Assembly (NCBI RefSeq): GCF_003182135.1
Contig: NZ_QGTL01000002.1
Span: 558,001-622,000, forward strand
Source of the DNA: Nocardia neocaledoniensis
Lineage (GTDB): Bacteria > Actinomycetota > Actinomycetes > Mycobacteriales > Mycobacteriaceae
Direction: 5' to 3'
Length of the DNA: 64,000 nucleotides
The notes beneath the pieces were generated by a model that worked only from the letters and a program-made list of their open reading frames with translations, was not told the DNA's origin and did no database searches. A program made the position numbers and the translations under genes. Positions within the stretch are counted from its first letter, which is position 1, and every line of letters starts with the position of its first letter. Below are positions 1-8,217 of the stretch, one piece after another.

Positions 1-50
1 CCAAACAGATAGCGGTGGGGTTTCCGCCGGAGTTGTCAGGTAGGAGAGCT

Positions 51-614
51 GTGCGCAACGTTGCGGTGATGCGGGTCGTGGTCGGCGGGATGGTCGGGGT
101 GGCGGTTCTCGCGGGGTGTTCGGGGAATGAGGGGGGTGGGTCGGGGGCGACCACTTCGGCGAATGCTGCCGGCGACAATCTGTTCAATCCGTGCCGGGGG
201 GCGATGAGTGATGCCGCTCTGCGCGAGGCAGGCCTCGATCCGGCGACGCTGCACGTCGTGACCGATCCCCCCACAGGGGCGTCTGCCTGGCGGGTATGCA
301 CTTGGCGACCCCTTGATGACCGCTACGGGTCGGGGCGGCGCACCATCGGCATTGCTTCGACCAGGTTCACGCTCGATGATCTTCGCAAGAAGGAAGACGC
401 CACGGTACTTCGTGCCACCACCGTCAACTCACGGCCTGGACTGGTGTCGCAGCAGAACAGAGACGTTGATTCGTGCTACGTGTCCTTCTCCGCCGAGCAA
501 GGAATGTTCGAGATCCGCTCCTCTTGGCTCAGTACCGAAGGACCGCGGGTAGGGGACCTGTGCACCATGGCCCAGCAGTATGCCGAGGCGCTCGAACCGG
601 ACCTGCCGAAGTAA
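51..614 (+). CDS. DUF3558-type lipoprotein
   Basis: Predicted secreted lipoprotein of 187 residues. The GTG at 51 is chosen because AGGAGA lies 4 nt before it; the upstream in-frame ATG at 15 would put a charged stretch before the signal peptide. Residues 7-22 are hydrophobic and end in the lipobox LAGC (Cys23), followed by a Gly/Ser/Thr linker. The mature part has three cysteines (in FNPC, RVCTW and DLCTM) plus SCYVSF, the layout of the actinobacterial DUF3558 family, whose biochemical role is unknown. It heads a compact set with the next three genes, which include an EspG-type ESX chaperone, so a cell-surface role tied to that set is an inference. Family assignment is fairly firm; function is not. 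Confidence 0.8.
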   Translation: MRNVAVMRVVVGGMVGVAVLAGCSGNEGGGSGATTSANAAGDNLFNPCRGAMSDAALREAGLDPATLHVVTDPPTGASAWRVCTWRPLDDRYGSGRRTIGIASTRFTLDDLRKKEDATVLRATTVNSRPGLVSQQNRDVDSCYVSFSAEQGMFEIRSSWLSTEGPRVGDLCTMAQQYAEALEPDLPK

Positions 615-631
615 CCGAAGGGGGATCAACG

Positions 632-1024
632 ATGACTCAGGACCAGGCCGCCTACTGGCGCCAGATGAAACAGCAAGCGATCAACGGCGAGTTCAAGATC
701 GACGAGGACCTCGGCAAGTCCATCGCCGACGTCGCCAGCCAATACATCACTGACCTAGAAATACTCCGAGACGACGCGCGATTCCTCGACCGTCTGTCCG
801 GCTGGGGCGGACTGCCCTCTGCCAAAGACCTGCGAGCAAAGTACGAGAAGAAGGCCGTGGCAGGTGGTCCCGACGGCGCCGACGACTCCGCCGTCGCCCG
901 CATCGACCAGCACATCGCCATCGCCCGCGATCAGCGCGACACCTTCCTCGCCGCTATCGGCAAATTGCAGGCCGTCGACCAGCAGACCGCGGGTGCGCTC
1001 GGCACGACCGGGGCGGCGATCTGA
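632..1024 (+). CDS. Small helical protein of the EspG cassette
   Basis: A 130-residue soluble protein with no signal peptide or membrane segment, preceded by a purine-rich GAAGGGGGA site. It looks almost wholly helical: one long amphipathic helix (about 1-60), a turn with the motif SGWGGLPS (about 52-59), then two more helices rich in Asp, Gln and Ala. That helix-WxG-helix plan resembles WXG100/PE-type ESX partners, but length and motif are not canonical. Its stop overlaps the next start (ATGA at 1024), so it is probably translationally coupled to the PPE-like protein and could be its folding or secretion partner. I do not recognise a named family. Confidence 0.7.
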   Translation: MTQDQAAYWRQMKQQAINGEFKIDEDLGKSIADVASQYITDLEILRDDARFLDRLSGWGGLPSAKDLRAKYEKKAVAGGPDGADDSAVARIDQHIAIARDQRDTFLAAIGKLQAVDQQTAGALGTTGAAI

Positions 1025-2424
1025 TGGGCTGGGACGACGTCGGAAGCTTTCTTGGAGCGGTGGTCGTCTCACCCCTCGAGGCGGTCAGCACCACCGTCGC
1101 CACCATCGGCACCGCCACCATCTTCAACCAGATCGAATCCCACGATGCCGCCACCGAGCGCGGCAAGCTCGTCGATCAGGGCAAGCAGCAGTGGGAGGGC
1201 GACCGCGGCATCATCAGCGACGAGTGGGCACGGCTCTCCAACGGCGCGGCCTTGACCAGGGCCAAGACCGCCATCGAGAAACCGGAAGCGTTCAGTTCGT
1301 GGACGCACCAGCAGATCTGGGACGCGCTCAACGCGGGTGCCGACGGCGCCGTTGACGCCGATCAGGTCAATGCCGGAGCCGACGGCTGGCGCAGGCTCAC
1401 CACCGGTCTGGAAACCGCCGTGACGACGTACCGCAGCAAGTTCGACGCGGTGGTGGCGGAGAAGTGGTCCGGCCAGTCCGGGAACGCGGCCATCGAGGCG
1501 ATCCGCACGTACACGACCGAGGCGACGCAGTTGTCGACCAGTTTCCAGATGGTCGCCAACGGGATCGACTGGATGCAGGGTCTGTTGGGGCAGGCGAAGA
1601 TCACCATCCCGGAGCCGGAAGACCTGTCCCTCGCCGACGATTGGCTCTCCCACATGCCCGGCAACGGTGTACTCAAGATGGCGAGTCACCGCGCCAACGA
1701 AGCCGAGGCCTCCGCGCAGCTGTTCATGATCGGCACCTATCAGCCGGGCGCCACGACCGTCGACGGCCAGACCCCGGTGCTGCCAACGCCGAAGAACGGC
1801 ATGACCGATCCCGGGGGCGACGGCAACCCCAACAACGGCGACAACACCAACAACGGTGGCGGCAACCCCAACACGAACAATCCGTCGACTGATCCCGCTG
1901 CGACGCAACAGAACCCGGCGACCACCGATCAACCCACCAACACCGACGACACCACCGAGGACGACAGCACCGACGACGACACGACCGACGACGACACCGA
2001 CACCACGCCGACGACCACCGACGACGGGTCCACGGCGCCCGCGTCGACGGCGGATCCGACCGGGTCCAAGCTCGGCGACGGCACGCCGGGAACCGGCTCG
2101 CCCGGCGGCGGTTCACCCGGCGGCGGCTCGGGTGGCGGTTCGCCCGGTGGTGGGGCGGCCGGGGTGCCGGGAGCCGGCACCTCGCGCCCGGGGACCACGG
2201 GCGGTGGCGCGGCGCAGGCAGCCGGGGTGCGCGCGGGCACGGGCACTGCGGGCGCGCGCGGCATGTCGGGGATGCCCGGCATGATGGGCGGCGCCGGTCG
2301 TGGCGCCAAGGGAGACGACGACGATGAGCACACCTCGCCCGACTACCTGATCCAGGATCGGGAGAGCGAGCTGATCGGCACGTTGCCGCCGACGCTACCG
2401 CCGGGCGGAGTGATCGGCGCGTGA
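1024..2424 (+). CDS. PPE/WXG-like putative ESX substrate with low-complexity tail
   Basis: A 466-residue protein. Residues 1-230 are helical and contain a WxG turn (EKWSGQSGNAA, about residues 147-157) in a helical hairpin, as in ESX/type VII substrates. Residues about 250-345 are Asn/Gly/Pro then Asp/Thr rich (runs such as TTEDDSTDDDTTDDD). Residues about 350-430 are a Gly/Ser/Pro repeat region. The last ~40 residues return to an ordered acidic stretch (KGDDDDEHTSPDYLIQD, then a Pro-rich end). Acidic tails of this style occur on actinobacterial PPE/WXG proteins. It overlaps the preceding gene by ATGA and the EspG gene by GTGA. Inference: an exported type VII substrate chaperoned by the downstream EspG. 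No PE partner or YxxxD/E signal was clearly identified. Confidence 0.72.
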   Translation: MGWDDVGSFLGAVVVSPLEAVSTTVATIGTATIFNQIESHDAATERGKLVDQGKQQWEGDRGIISDEWARLSNGAALTRAKTAIEKPEAFSSWTHQQIWDALNAGADGAVDADQVNAGADGWRRLTTGLETAVTTYRSKFDAVVAEKWSGQSGNAAIEAIRTYTTEATQLSTSFQMVANGIDWMQGLLGQAKITIPEPEDLSLADDWLSHMPGNGVLKMASHRANEAEASAQLFMIGTYQPGATTVDGQTPVLPTPKNGMTDPGGDGNPNNGDNTNNGGGNPNTNNPSTDPAATQQNPATTDQPTNTDDTTEDDSTDDDTTDDDTDTTPTTTDDGSTAPASTADPTGSKLGDGTPGTGSPGGGSPGGGSGGGSPGGGAAGVPGAGTSRPGTTGGGAAQAAGVRAGTGTAGARGMSGMPGMMGGAGRGAKGDDDDEHTSPDYLIQDRESELIGTLPPTLPPGGVIGA

Positions 2425-3203
2425 ACCAACCACCGACGACGGCGGGTTGGCGGCTGTCCCCCGCCGAATTCGCCCTCACGCTGGAGGGCAACGGTCGCGA
2501 TCGCATCCCGTATCCCCTGCGCCGCAGGCCCGAGTTCGCCGAATCGCTCGAGGTTCTCGGTGAGCGGCGCCGAGCCACTGCCCTGCGGATGCGTGAGATC
2601 TACGACCAGGACCTGCACCGCGTGTTCGAGGTCCTGCTCGAGCCGCGGGTCCGCGTCGAGATCGAGGGCTTCACCGGGCCCGGCCAGACCGAGGCTGTCC
2701 GCATCTACGCCGGAATCAGCGGCGCCGAGGCGACTCTCGCCGTCCAGGCGCCGGGGGCCACGCGAGAGGACGGCGGCGACATCACGCTCACGCGCCTGCC
2801 CGCGAGTGCCGTCGCGGCGCAGATCGTCGCCACGCTGCCCCAGGTCGTCGGCGGGAGCCTGCCGCGTTTCGAAGGGCGTCGCGCCGATCTCGACGCGCCC
2901 GTCTACGCCAGGAACCCCACCCGGCTGTCACCGATCGAACAACTGCAGAAGTTCTTCCGCCGTCCCCGCAGCGGCACGGGCGAGATCACGGTCTACCCGG
3001 GCTTCGCGCTCGACGCCCGCCCGACCGACGACGGCTCGGCCTTCCTCTGGCTGGACTACCCGGACGACGGCCGCTACCTGATGCAGTACCACGACGCCGA
3101 CAGCTTCACCGTCATCCCCGGCCCGCCCGCCGAGATCACCCGCCGCCTGCAGACCAGGATCGACACCATGGCTCGGCGCGCCGACCATGCGGGAGCCTCC
3201 TGA
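2421..3203 (+). CDS. EspG-family ESX secretion chaperone
   Basis: A 260-residue cytosolic protein with the EspG fold pattern: an N-terminal WRLSPAEFALTLE segment, alternating strands (VRVEIEGFTGPG, VRIYAGISG, EATLAVQAPG), a central linker, and a C-terminal half with a GTGEITVYPG strand and a WLDYPDDGRYLMQYHD segment. EspG proteins bind the tips of PE-PPE heterodimers in mycobacteria and keep them soluble for type VII export. The GTG start overlaps the PPE-like stop by four bases, and EspG next to its substrate is the usual arrangement. No EccB/C/D/E or mycosin gene is present in the window, so export would depend on an ESX locus elsewhere. Confidence 0.85.
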   Translation: MNQPPTTAGWRLSPAEFALTLEGNGRDRIPYPLRRRPEFAESLEVLGERRRATALRMREIYDQDLHRVFEVLLEPRVRVEIEGFTGPGQTEAVRIYAGISGAEATLAVQAPGATREDGGDITLTRLPASAVAAQIVATLPQVVGGSLPRFEGRRADLDAPVYARNPTRLSPIEQLQKFFRRPRSGTGEITVYPGFALDARPTDDGSAFLWLDYPDDGRYLMQYHDADSFTVIPGPPAEITRRLQTRIDTMARRADHAGAS

Positions 3204-3456
3204 GCATCGAAACACGCTCTCCGGCAGCATTTTTCGGACGATGACTCGATCTGACCGACGGCGGCGCGGCCTGCTGATCAGAGGACGGGCGTCTCAGCGG
3301 TTCCGCCGTTGCCCGTGGACGGTGCGCGCTCGGCGGTCGGCCCCAGGGAGACGGGGTCGCTGAACGAGGCGAGGGCGACCTCGTCCTTCGCCGGGGGCGT
3401 CGAGCGCACCAGCCGCGAGCGCTGCGGGGAGGTTGGCGGCGGTGATCCACGCCCGG

Positions 3457-3909
3457 TCAGCGGGGAGCGGCTCCGGCGCTCAGCTCGAAAGCCCGGCGCT
3501 GCCTGGCCGCGCGCAGGGCGCGGAGTCCGGCGATGCCGATGGCGAGGTCGGCGGCGATCTCGAACAGGGCGGCGAACCAGGAGAATCCGGTGACGCGGGC
3601 TTCGGGCGGGGCGGCGACGAAGCTGTCGCTGAGCGGGCCGAACCAGTCGGGGAGCACGTGCACGAGGGTGAAGCCGACCGCGCTGGCGAAGCCGACGATC
3701 GTCGCCGCGAGTGGGGCCTCCGGCCTGCGGCGGAACACCAGGAACACCGTGAGCAGGGCGAAGAGCAGTTGCAGGGTGCCGAGGGTGTTCACCAGGGCGG
3801 AGCTGACGCCCATGCCCCGTCGTAGATGATCGGCGCCGTGGACGAGCAGGGCGACGGCGAACACGCCGGTCGCGACCCGCAGGGTGGAATCGGTTGCTGT
3901 CTCGGTCAT
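3457..3909 (-). CDS. Small four-helix membrane protein
   Basis: A 150-residue protein with about four hydrophobic segments (residues ~10-27, 36-60, 67-88, 104-130) and an Arg-rich cytosolic C terminus. GGAGAAACCG supplies the ribosome site before the ATG. I do not recognise a characterised family; it resembles the many small uncharacterised actinobacterial integral membrane proteins. A palindrome overlapping its likely -10 region (3940-3954) suggests repressor control. The gene stands alone, divergent from the molybdoenzyme gene and convergent with the EspG gene across 253 bp (3204-3456) in which I see neither a gene nor a clear hairpin. Confidence 0.65.
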   Translation of the reverse strand: MTETATDSTLRVATGVFAVALLVHGADHLRRGMGVSSALVNTLGTLQLLFALLTVFLVFRRRPEAPLAATIVGFASAVGFTLVHVLPDWFGPLSDSFVAAPPEARVTGFSWFAALFEIAADLAIGIAGLRALRAARQRRAFELSAGAAPR

Positions 3910-3939
3910 CGGTTTCTCCAGCCGAGTGGGATCAGTTCT

Positions 3940-3954
3940 ACTACGCAGTGTAGT
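3940..3954. promoter_or_regulatory. TetR-type palindrome ACTAC-N5-GTAGT
   Basis: A perfect inverted repeat with 5-base arms and a 5-base centre, 31 bp before the ATG of the membrane protein gene. On that strand the right half contains TACACT, a plausible -10 hexamer, so a bound repressor would block transcription. Short palindromes of this form are typical TetR-family operators, but no regulator gene lies nearby. Confidence 0.5.
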
Positions 3955-4015
3955 TTTCAGCCGCCCGTTCCCGCAGGCGTTCGGTTGTCACGAATCGGCG
4001 TCGGTCACGGCGACG

Positions 4016-4021
4016 TAGGCT
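4016..4021 (+). promoter_or_regulatory. -10 element, leaderless start of molybdoenzyme gene
   Basis: TAGGCT ends 6 nt before the ATG at 4028, which would place the transcription start at the start codon. No ribosome site precedes the ATG. Confidence 0.5.
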
Positions 4022-4027
4022 CGGCGC

Positions 4028-5821
4028 ATGGCGTTGTTGCGGGCGGTGGCCGGGATCGTGGCCGCCGCGATGGTTTTCGGAGTGGCGGAATTGGTCGCGG
4101 CCGTCGTCGGCGCGGAGAGCGCGCCCGCGTACGCGCTCGGGGCGACCGTCGTCGACCACACGCCCGACGGGCTCCGGGAATGGGCGATCCAGACCTTCGG
4201 GACCAACGACAAGGCCGTGCTGTTCGTCTGCATGGGTGTGGTGGCGATGATCGTCGCCGCGCTGGCCGGGGTGCTCGAGCGCCGCACCCGGCCGGTCGGA
4301 TCCGCCCTCTTCGTCGTCTTCGGCCTGGTCGCCGCGATCATCGGGGCGGGACGGATCGGCGGGATCGGCGGCGCGCTGCCCGCTGTGATCGGCACCGCCG
4401 CGGGGGTTCTCGCGTTGCGCGGGCTCACGCATCGAATCGACGCCGCGCGTTCGGACCGGTCAGGTGATACCCGACCGGTCAGCCCTGGGCGAACCCGAAC
4501 AACGACGGTCGATCGCGTGCAGGGCGGGGCAGACCCCGCCGACTCGGCGCCGCTCGCCGGCGCGGGGACGGTCAGACCGGATGACGCGCGGGCGGATACG
4601 GCCACTGACGCCGCGCACCCGACAGACACCGGCGACGTGGCAGGCCGACCGGACAGCCATGGACTGTCGCAGGCGAGCGACGAGCACGAGGCGAACCAGA
4701 TAGACACCGCGGTGCCTGGACCGTCGGATCCCCCTCCCGTCGCGTCGAAAGGCACCGGTCGGCGGCGGGTACTCGGCGGGATCGCGGCCACCGGAGTGTT
4801 CGCGCTCGGCGCCGGGCTGGCGGGGCGGATGCTCGGCGGCGCGCGCACCGATGTGTCGGCCGAGCGGGCCACCGTCGACCTTCCCGGTCCCGCCGCGCCG
4901 CTCCCCGACCTGCCCCCGGAGGCCGACCTGCGTCTGCCCGAACTCACCCCGTATCTCACGCCGAACGACGACTTCTACCGGATCGACACCGCGCTGGTGG
5001 TTCCCAAGGTGTCCACCGAGTCGTGGTCGCTGCGGATCCACGGCCTCGTCGAACGCGAGATCGTGGTCGGCTGGGACGATCTCGCCCGGCGCACGCCGGT
5101 GGAGAAGCTGGTGACGCTGGCCTGCGTCTCCAATCCCGTCAACGGCGACCTGATCGGCAACGCCCGCTGGCTCGGCTACCGGCTCGACGAACTACTGGCC
5201 GAGGCGGGCCCGCTGCCCGAGGCCGACATGGTCCTGTCCCACAGTCACGACGGCTGGACCGCGGGCACGCCGCTCTCGGTGCTCACCGACGGCAGGGACG
5301 CGCTGCTCGCGATCGGCATGAACGGCGAACCGCTGCCCGTCCAGCACGGCTATCCGGCTCGGCTGGTGGTGCCCGGCCTCTACGGCTACGTGTCGGCCAC
5401 CAAGTGGGTCACCGAACTCGAGGTCACCCGTTTCGACCGCGCGACCGCGTACTGGACCCGCCGCGGCTGGTCAGCGCTCGGCCCGATCAAGACCGGGACC
5501 CGCATCGACACCCCGCGCGGCCGCGGCCGGATCCCGCAGGGCCGCACCGTGATCGCCGGCGTGGCGTGGGCCCAGCACCGCGGCGTGACCGGCGTCGAGG
5601 TCCAGATCGACGACGGCGACTGGCAACCCGCCCGCCTGTCCACCGAGGTCTCCATCGACACCTGGCGTCAATGGGCCTTCGACTGGGACGCCACCCCAGG
5701 CCAGCACACCCTCCGTGCCCGCACCATCGACACCACCGGCCAACCCCAGACCGCCGTCGAACAGGACGTCATCCCCGACGGCGCCACCGGCTACCCCACC
5801 CTCACCATCCAGGTGCGGTAG
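4028..5821 (+). CDS. Membrane-anchored sulfite-oxidase-type molybdoenzyme
   Basis: A 597-residue protein. Residues 1-140 hold four hydrophobic segments. A long hydrophilic, low-conservation linker follows (about 140-240), then RRRVLGGIAATGVFALGAG (about 246-264), a further membrane segment. The rest is an oxidoreductase molybdopterin domain (about 300-480) and a C-terminal Ig-like Mo-co dimerisation domain (about 495-595). The molybdenum-ligand cysteine is in VTLACVSNPVNGD, and SHSHDGWTAG and YGYVSATKW fit the cofactor pocket. The architecture predicts an exported catalytic domain held at the membrane and oxidising or reducing a small oxyanion or sulfoxide. The substrate cannot be read from sequence. 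The gene is monocistronic with a leaderless-type promoter. Confidence 0.82.
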   Translation: MALLRAVAGIVAAAMVFGVAELVAAVVGAESAPAYALGATVVDHTPDGLREWAIQTFGTNDKAVLFVCMGVVAMIVAALAGVLERRTRPVGSALFVVFGLVAAIIGAGRIGGIGGALPAVIGTAAGVLALRGLTHRIDAARSDRSGDTRPVSPGRTRTTTVDRVQGGADPADSAPLAGAGTVRPDDARADTATDAAHPTDTGDVAGRPDSHGLSQASDEHEANQIDTAVPGPSDPPPVASKGTGRRRVLGGIAATGVFALGAGLAGRMLGGARTDVSAERATVDLPGPAAPLPDLPPEADLRLPELTPYLTPNDDFYRIDTALVVPKVSTESWSLRIHGLVEREIVVGWDDLARRTPVEKLVTLACVSNPVNGDLIGNARWLGYRLDELLAEAGPLPEADMVLSHSHDGWTAGTPLSVLTDGRDALLAIGMNGEPLPVQHGYPARLVVPGLYGYVSATKWVTELEVTRFDRATAYWTRRGWSALGPIKTGTRIDTPRGRGRIPQGRTVIAGVAWAQHRGVTGVEVQIDDGDWQPARLSTEVSIDTWRQWAFDWDATPGQHTLRARTIDTTGQPQTAVEQDVIPDGATGYPTLTIQVR

Positions 5822-5895
5822 CCGCTGTAGACGCCCCCGCGTGCTGGCAAGATGGTGCATGTTCGTGCACAACACGGCACAACTGAGGAGCGCAC

Positions 5896-6519
5896 GTGTC
5901 CGCCATCTTCGATTGGGCAACCAGCGACAACCTGCAGCCGGAACCGGTGACGCTGGAGATCTGGCGCAAACTGCCGGAGGACTATTGCCGCCAGGTCGAG
6001 GTGGTGAACGGGGATATCGTCCGGGCCGAGTCTCCCCAACGCGCCCACCAGAAGGCCGCACGACGGCTCGCCGATCTCGTCGAATCCGCCGCTGAAGCCC
6101 ATATCAGCCAGTACGGCGGCTGCCTCGATGTCGACACCGATTTCGATGTCGTGCTGTGGGAGGCACCGCGGACGACGATCAGGCGACCTGACGTCGCACT
6201 GATCGACTGCGCTCCCAACGACCTGCGCCCGCTACCCGCCTCCATGGTGAAGATCGCGATCGAAGTGGTGTCCCCAGGCAGCGAAATGGTCGATATCGCC
6301 GACAAGAAGACCGAGTACGCGCTCGCCGGCATTCCCTGGTACTGGCTGGTGTGGGTAGCCGACAACAGCATCAGCTTGATCAAGATCTTCGTTCTCGATC
6401 ACGTTCTCGGTCAGTACACCCCACATCTGGAGCTTCGACCGTCGGACGGGCCGGTGACGATCGAAGCTCCGGTGCGCTGTGAGATCGACTGGAAGCGGCT
6501 GACCGACCTCGTCCGATGA
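5896..6519 (+). CDS. Uma2/DUF820 restriction-endonuclease-fold protein
   Basis: A 207-residue protein of the Uma2 (DUF820) group, which shares the PD-(D/E)xK nuclease fold. The visible core is an N-terminal strand pair (CRQVEVVNGDIVRAESP), RRPDVALID (about residues 98-106, catalytic-type Asp), then IAIEVVSPGSE followed by DKKTEYALAGIPWYWLV (about 118-150), giving the Asp...Glu-x-Val pattern. The GTG start at 5896 has GAGGAG 5 nt upstream. The family is common and often amplified in cyanobacteria and actinomycetes, with no settled role. Here it is a single copy with no transposase or methylase beside it. It ends 13 bp before the convergent exporter gene. Confidence 0.8.
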   Translation: MSAIFDWATSDNLQPEPVTLEIWRKLPEDYCRQVEVVNGDIVRAESPQRAHQKAARRLADLVESAAEAHISQYGGCLDVDTDFDVVLWEAPRTTIRRPDVALIDCAPNDLRPLPASMVKIAIEVVSPGSEMVDIADKKTEYALAGIPWYWLVWVADNSISLIKIFVLDHVLGQYTPHLELRPSDGPVTIEAPVRCEIDWKRLTDLVR

Positions 6520-6532
6520 CGTTGTCGCGCGC

Positions 6533-8008
6533 TCAGGCGGCGGTGTCGGCCTTGGCGCGTTCGGTGGGTCTGCCCGCGCCGGACTTGGCGTGGCCGACGA
6601 ACAGGGCCGAGGCGATGATGCCGATGACGAGGATGGCGGCGGGGAGCAGCATCGACTGGGACAGGGCGGTGCTGAACTCGTCGAGGACGTGGGGTGGCAG
6701 GGGGCCGGTGCCCATGCCCTCGCCGACCGGGGCGTCGCCGCCGAGCCCGTTGGCGGTGAGCCGGGCCGCGATCAGGGCGCTGATGGCGGCGCTGCCGAGG
6801 ACCGAGCCGACCTGGCGGGTCGTGTTGTAGACGCCCGCGCCCGCGCCTGCCTGCGCGATCGGCAGGTTGTGGGTGGCCGTCGAGGCCAGCGGGGCCCAGA
6901 TGCAGGCGTTGGCGAACCCGGCCACGGCCGCGACGAGCAGGAACCAGACGATCGAGGAGTCCGGCCGCATCAGGGCGGCGAAGCCGAAGATCGAGCCGGC
7001 GAACAGCGTGAAGCCGATGGTCGGCACCAGGCGCGGCGGCAGCCGGTCGGAGAACTTGCCGATCAGCGGCGCGCTGACGCCGGTCACGATCGCCATCGGC
7101 GCGAACACCAGCGCCGACGTGGTCGGCGACATCCCGCGCACGCCCTGCAGGTAGAAGTAGGCGGGCACCATCTGCGAGGTGACCGCGGCGCCCATGGCGG
7201 CGATCGCCAGGTTCGACAGCGAGAAGTTGCGATCCTTGAACAGGCTCATCGGCACCAGCGGCTCGCCCCGGTTCCTGGCCTGGTTGATCACGAACGCCAC
7301 CAGCATCACCACGCCGAACCCGATCAGCAGCCAGATCCGCGGCGACCAGTCGTGCGTGTTGCCCTCCTGGATGCCGAACACCAGCGCCGTCATGCCGACG
7401 CCGCTGAGCACCACGCCGACGAGGTCGAACTTGTGGTCGTTGGTCGGCAGGGCGGGCACCAGCCACACGGCCAGCCCGAACGCGATGATGCCGACCGGCA
7501 CGTTGACGATGAAGATCCACTCCCAGCCGAGATTGTCGACCAGCACCCCGCCCAGGATCGGGCCGACCAGCGTGGCCAGCCCCGCCACGCCGCCCCACAG
7601 GCCCATGGCCGCACCGCGCTTGTCGGGCGGGAAGGTGCGGGTGATCACGGCCATCGTCTGCGGTGTCATCAGCGCCGCGCCGATGCCCTGCGCGGCGCGC
7701 GCGGCGATCAGCATGCCGATGCTGCCCGACAGGCCGCACCACAGCGAGGCGCCGGTGAAGATCGCCAAGCCGATCAGATAGATGTTCTTCGGCCCGTACT
7801 TGTCGCCGAGCCTGCCGGTGACCAGCAGCGGCACCGCGTAGGTGAGCAGGTAGGCGCTGGTCACCCAGATGACGTTGGAGATGTCGCTGTTCAGGTCCGC
7901 CATGATCGCCGGGTTGGCGACCGCGACGATCGTCATGTCCAGCAGGATCATGAAGAACCCGACCACGAGCGCGAACAGCGCCAGCCACGGATTTCGTTGA
8001 GTGGTCAT
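6533..8008 (-). CDS. MFS multidrug exporter, DHA2 (14-TM) family
   Basis: A 491-residue transporter with about 14 hydrophobic segments. The N terminus carries the DHA2 motif LLDMTIVAVANPAI, then GRLGDKYGPKN (MFS motif A) between helices 2 and 3, and the motif-C-like LGGVLVDNLGWEWIF segment near residue 165. These place it with the EmrB/QacA proton-drug antiporters. The ATG at 8008 is preferred because GAGAAGGAA lies upstream; a longer frame adds only an Arg/Pro-rich leader. No adjacent TetR gene was found, unlike many DHA2 exporters. The 209 bp upstream contain the terminator of the following binding-protein gene and no other gene. Confidence 0.88.
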   Translation of the reverse strand: MTTQRNPWLALFALVVGFFMILLDMTIVAVANPAIMADLNSDISNVIWVTSAYLLTYAVPLLVTGRLGDKYGPKNIYLIGLAIFTGASLWCGLSGSIGMLIAARAAQGIGAALMTPQTMAVITRTFPPDKRGAAMGLWGGVAGLATLVGPILGGVLVDNLGWEWIFIVNVPVGIIAFGLAVWLVPALPTNDHKFDLVGVVLSGVGMTALVFGIQEGNTHDWSPRIWLLIGFGVVMLVAFVINQARNRGEPLVPMSLFKDRNFSLSNLAIAAMGAAVTSQMVPAYFYLQGVRGMSPTTSALVFAPMAIVTGVSAPLIGKFSDRLPPRLVPTIGFTLFAGSIFGFAALMRPDSSIVWFLLVAAVAGFANACIWAPLASTATHNLPIAQAGAGAGVYNTTRQVGSVLGSAAISALIAARLTANGLGGDAPVGEGMGTGPLPPHVLDEFSTALSQSMLLPAAILVIGIIASALFVGHAKSGAGRPTERAKADTAA

Positions 8009-8186
8009 CGAAGCGGTTCCTTCTCGCGGGCCGACGCGAGGGCGTCGTCGACCGGGGTGGTTCCGGGCACGCGGCGGTGGGCGCACGACGAGAACACGCC
8101 GCCCTGGGCGTTGCCCGCGATATCGGTCAAGTGCACTTGTCGAGTATGCGCCCGGCGGTACGCGGCGGCCCGACAGGCCGGTCCGA

Positions 8187-8206
8187 ACCCGCCATCGGGG
8201 GCGGGT
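8187..8206 (-). terminator. Hairpin after the binding-protein gene
   Basis: Inverted repeat with 7-bp arms (ACCCGCC / GGCGGGT) and a 6-nt loop, 12 bp past the stop of the binding-protein gene. A GC-rich stem without a T-run is the usual actinobacterial form. Confidence 0.5.
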
Positions 8207-8217
8207 CTCGCCGTAGG

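Noticed and set aside
2080..2170. Short GC-rich repeats resembling a CRISPR or tandem repeat array
   Set aside because: They are codon-level Gly/Ser/Pro repeats within the PPE-like coding frame, with no spacers.
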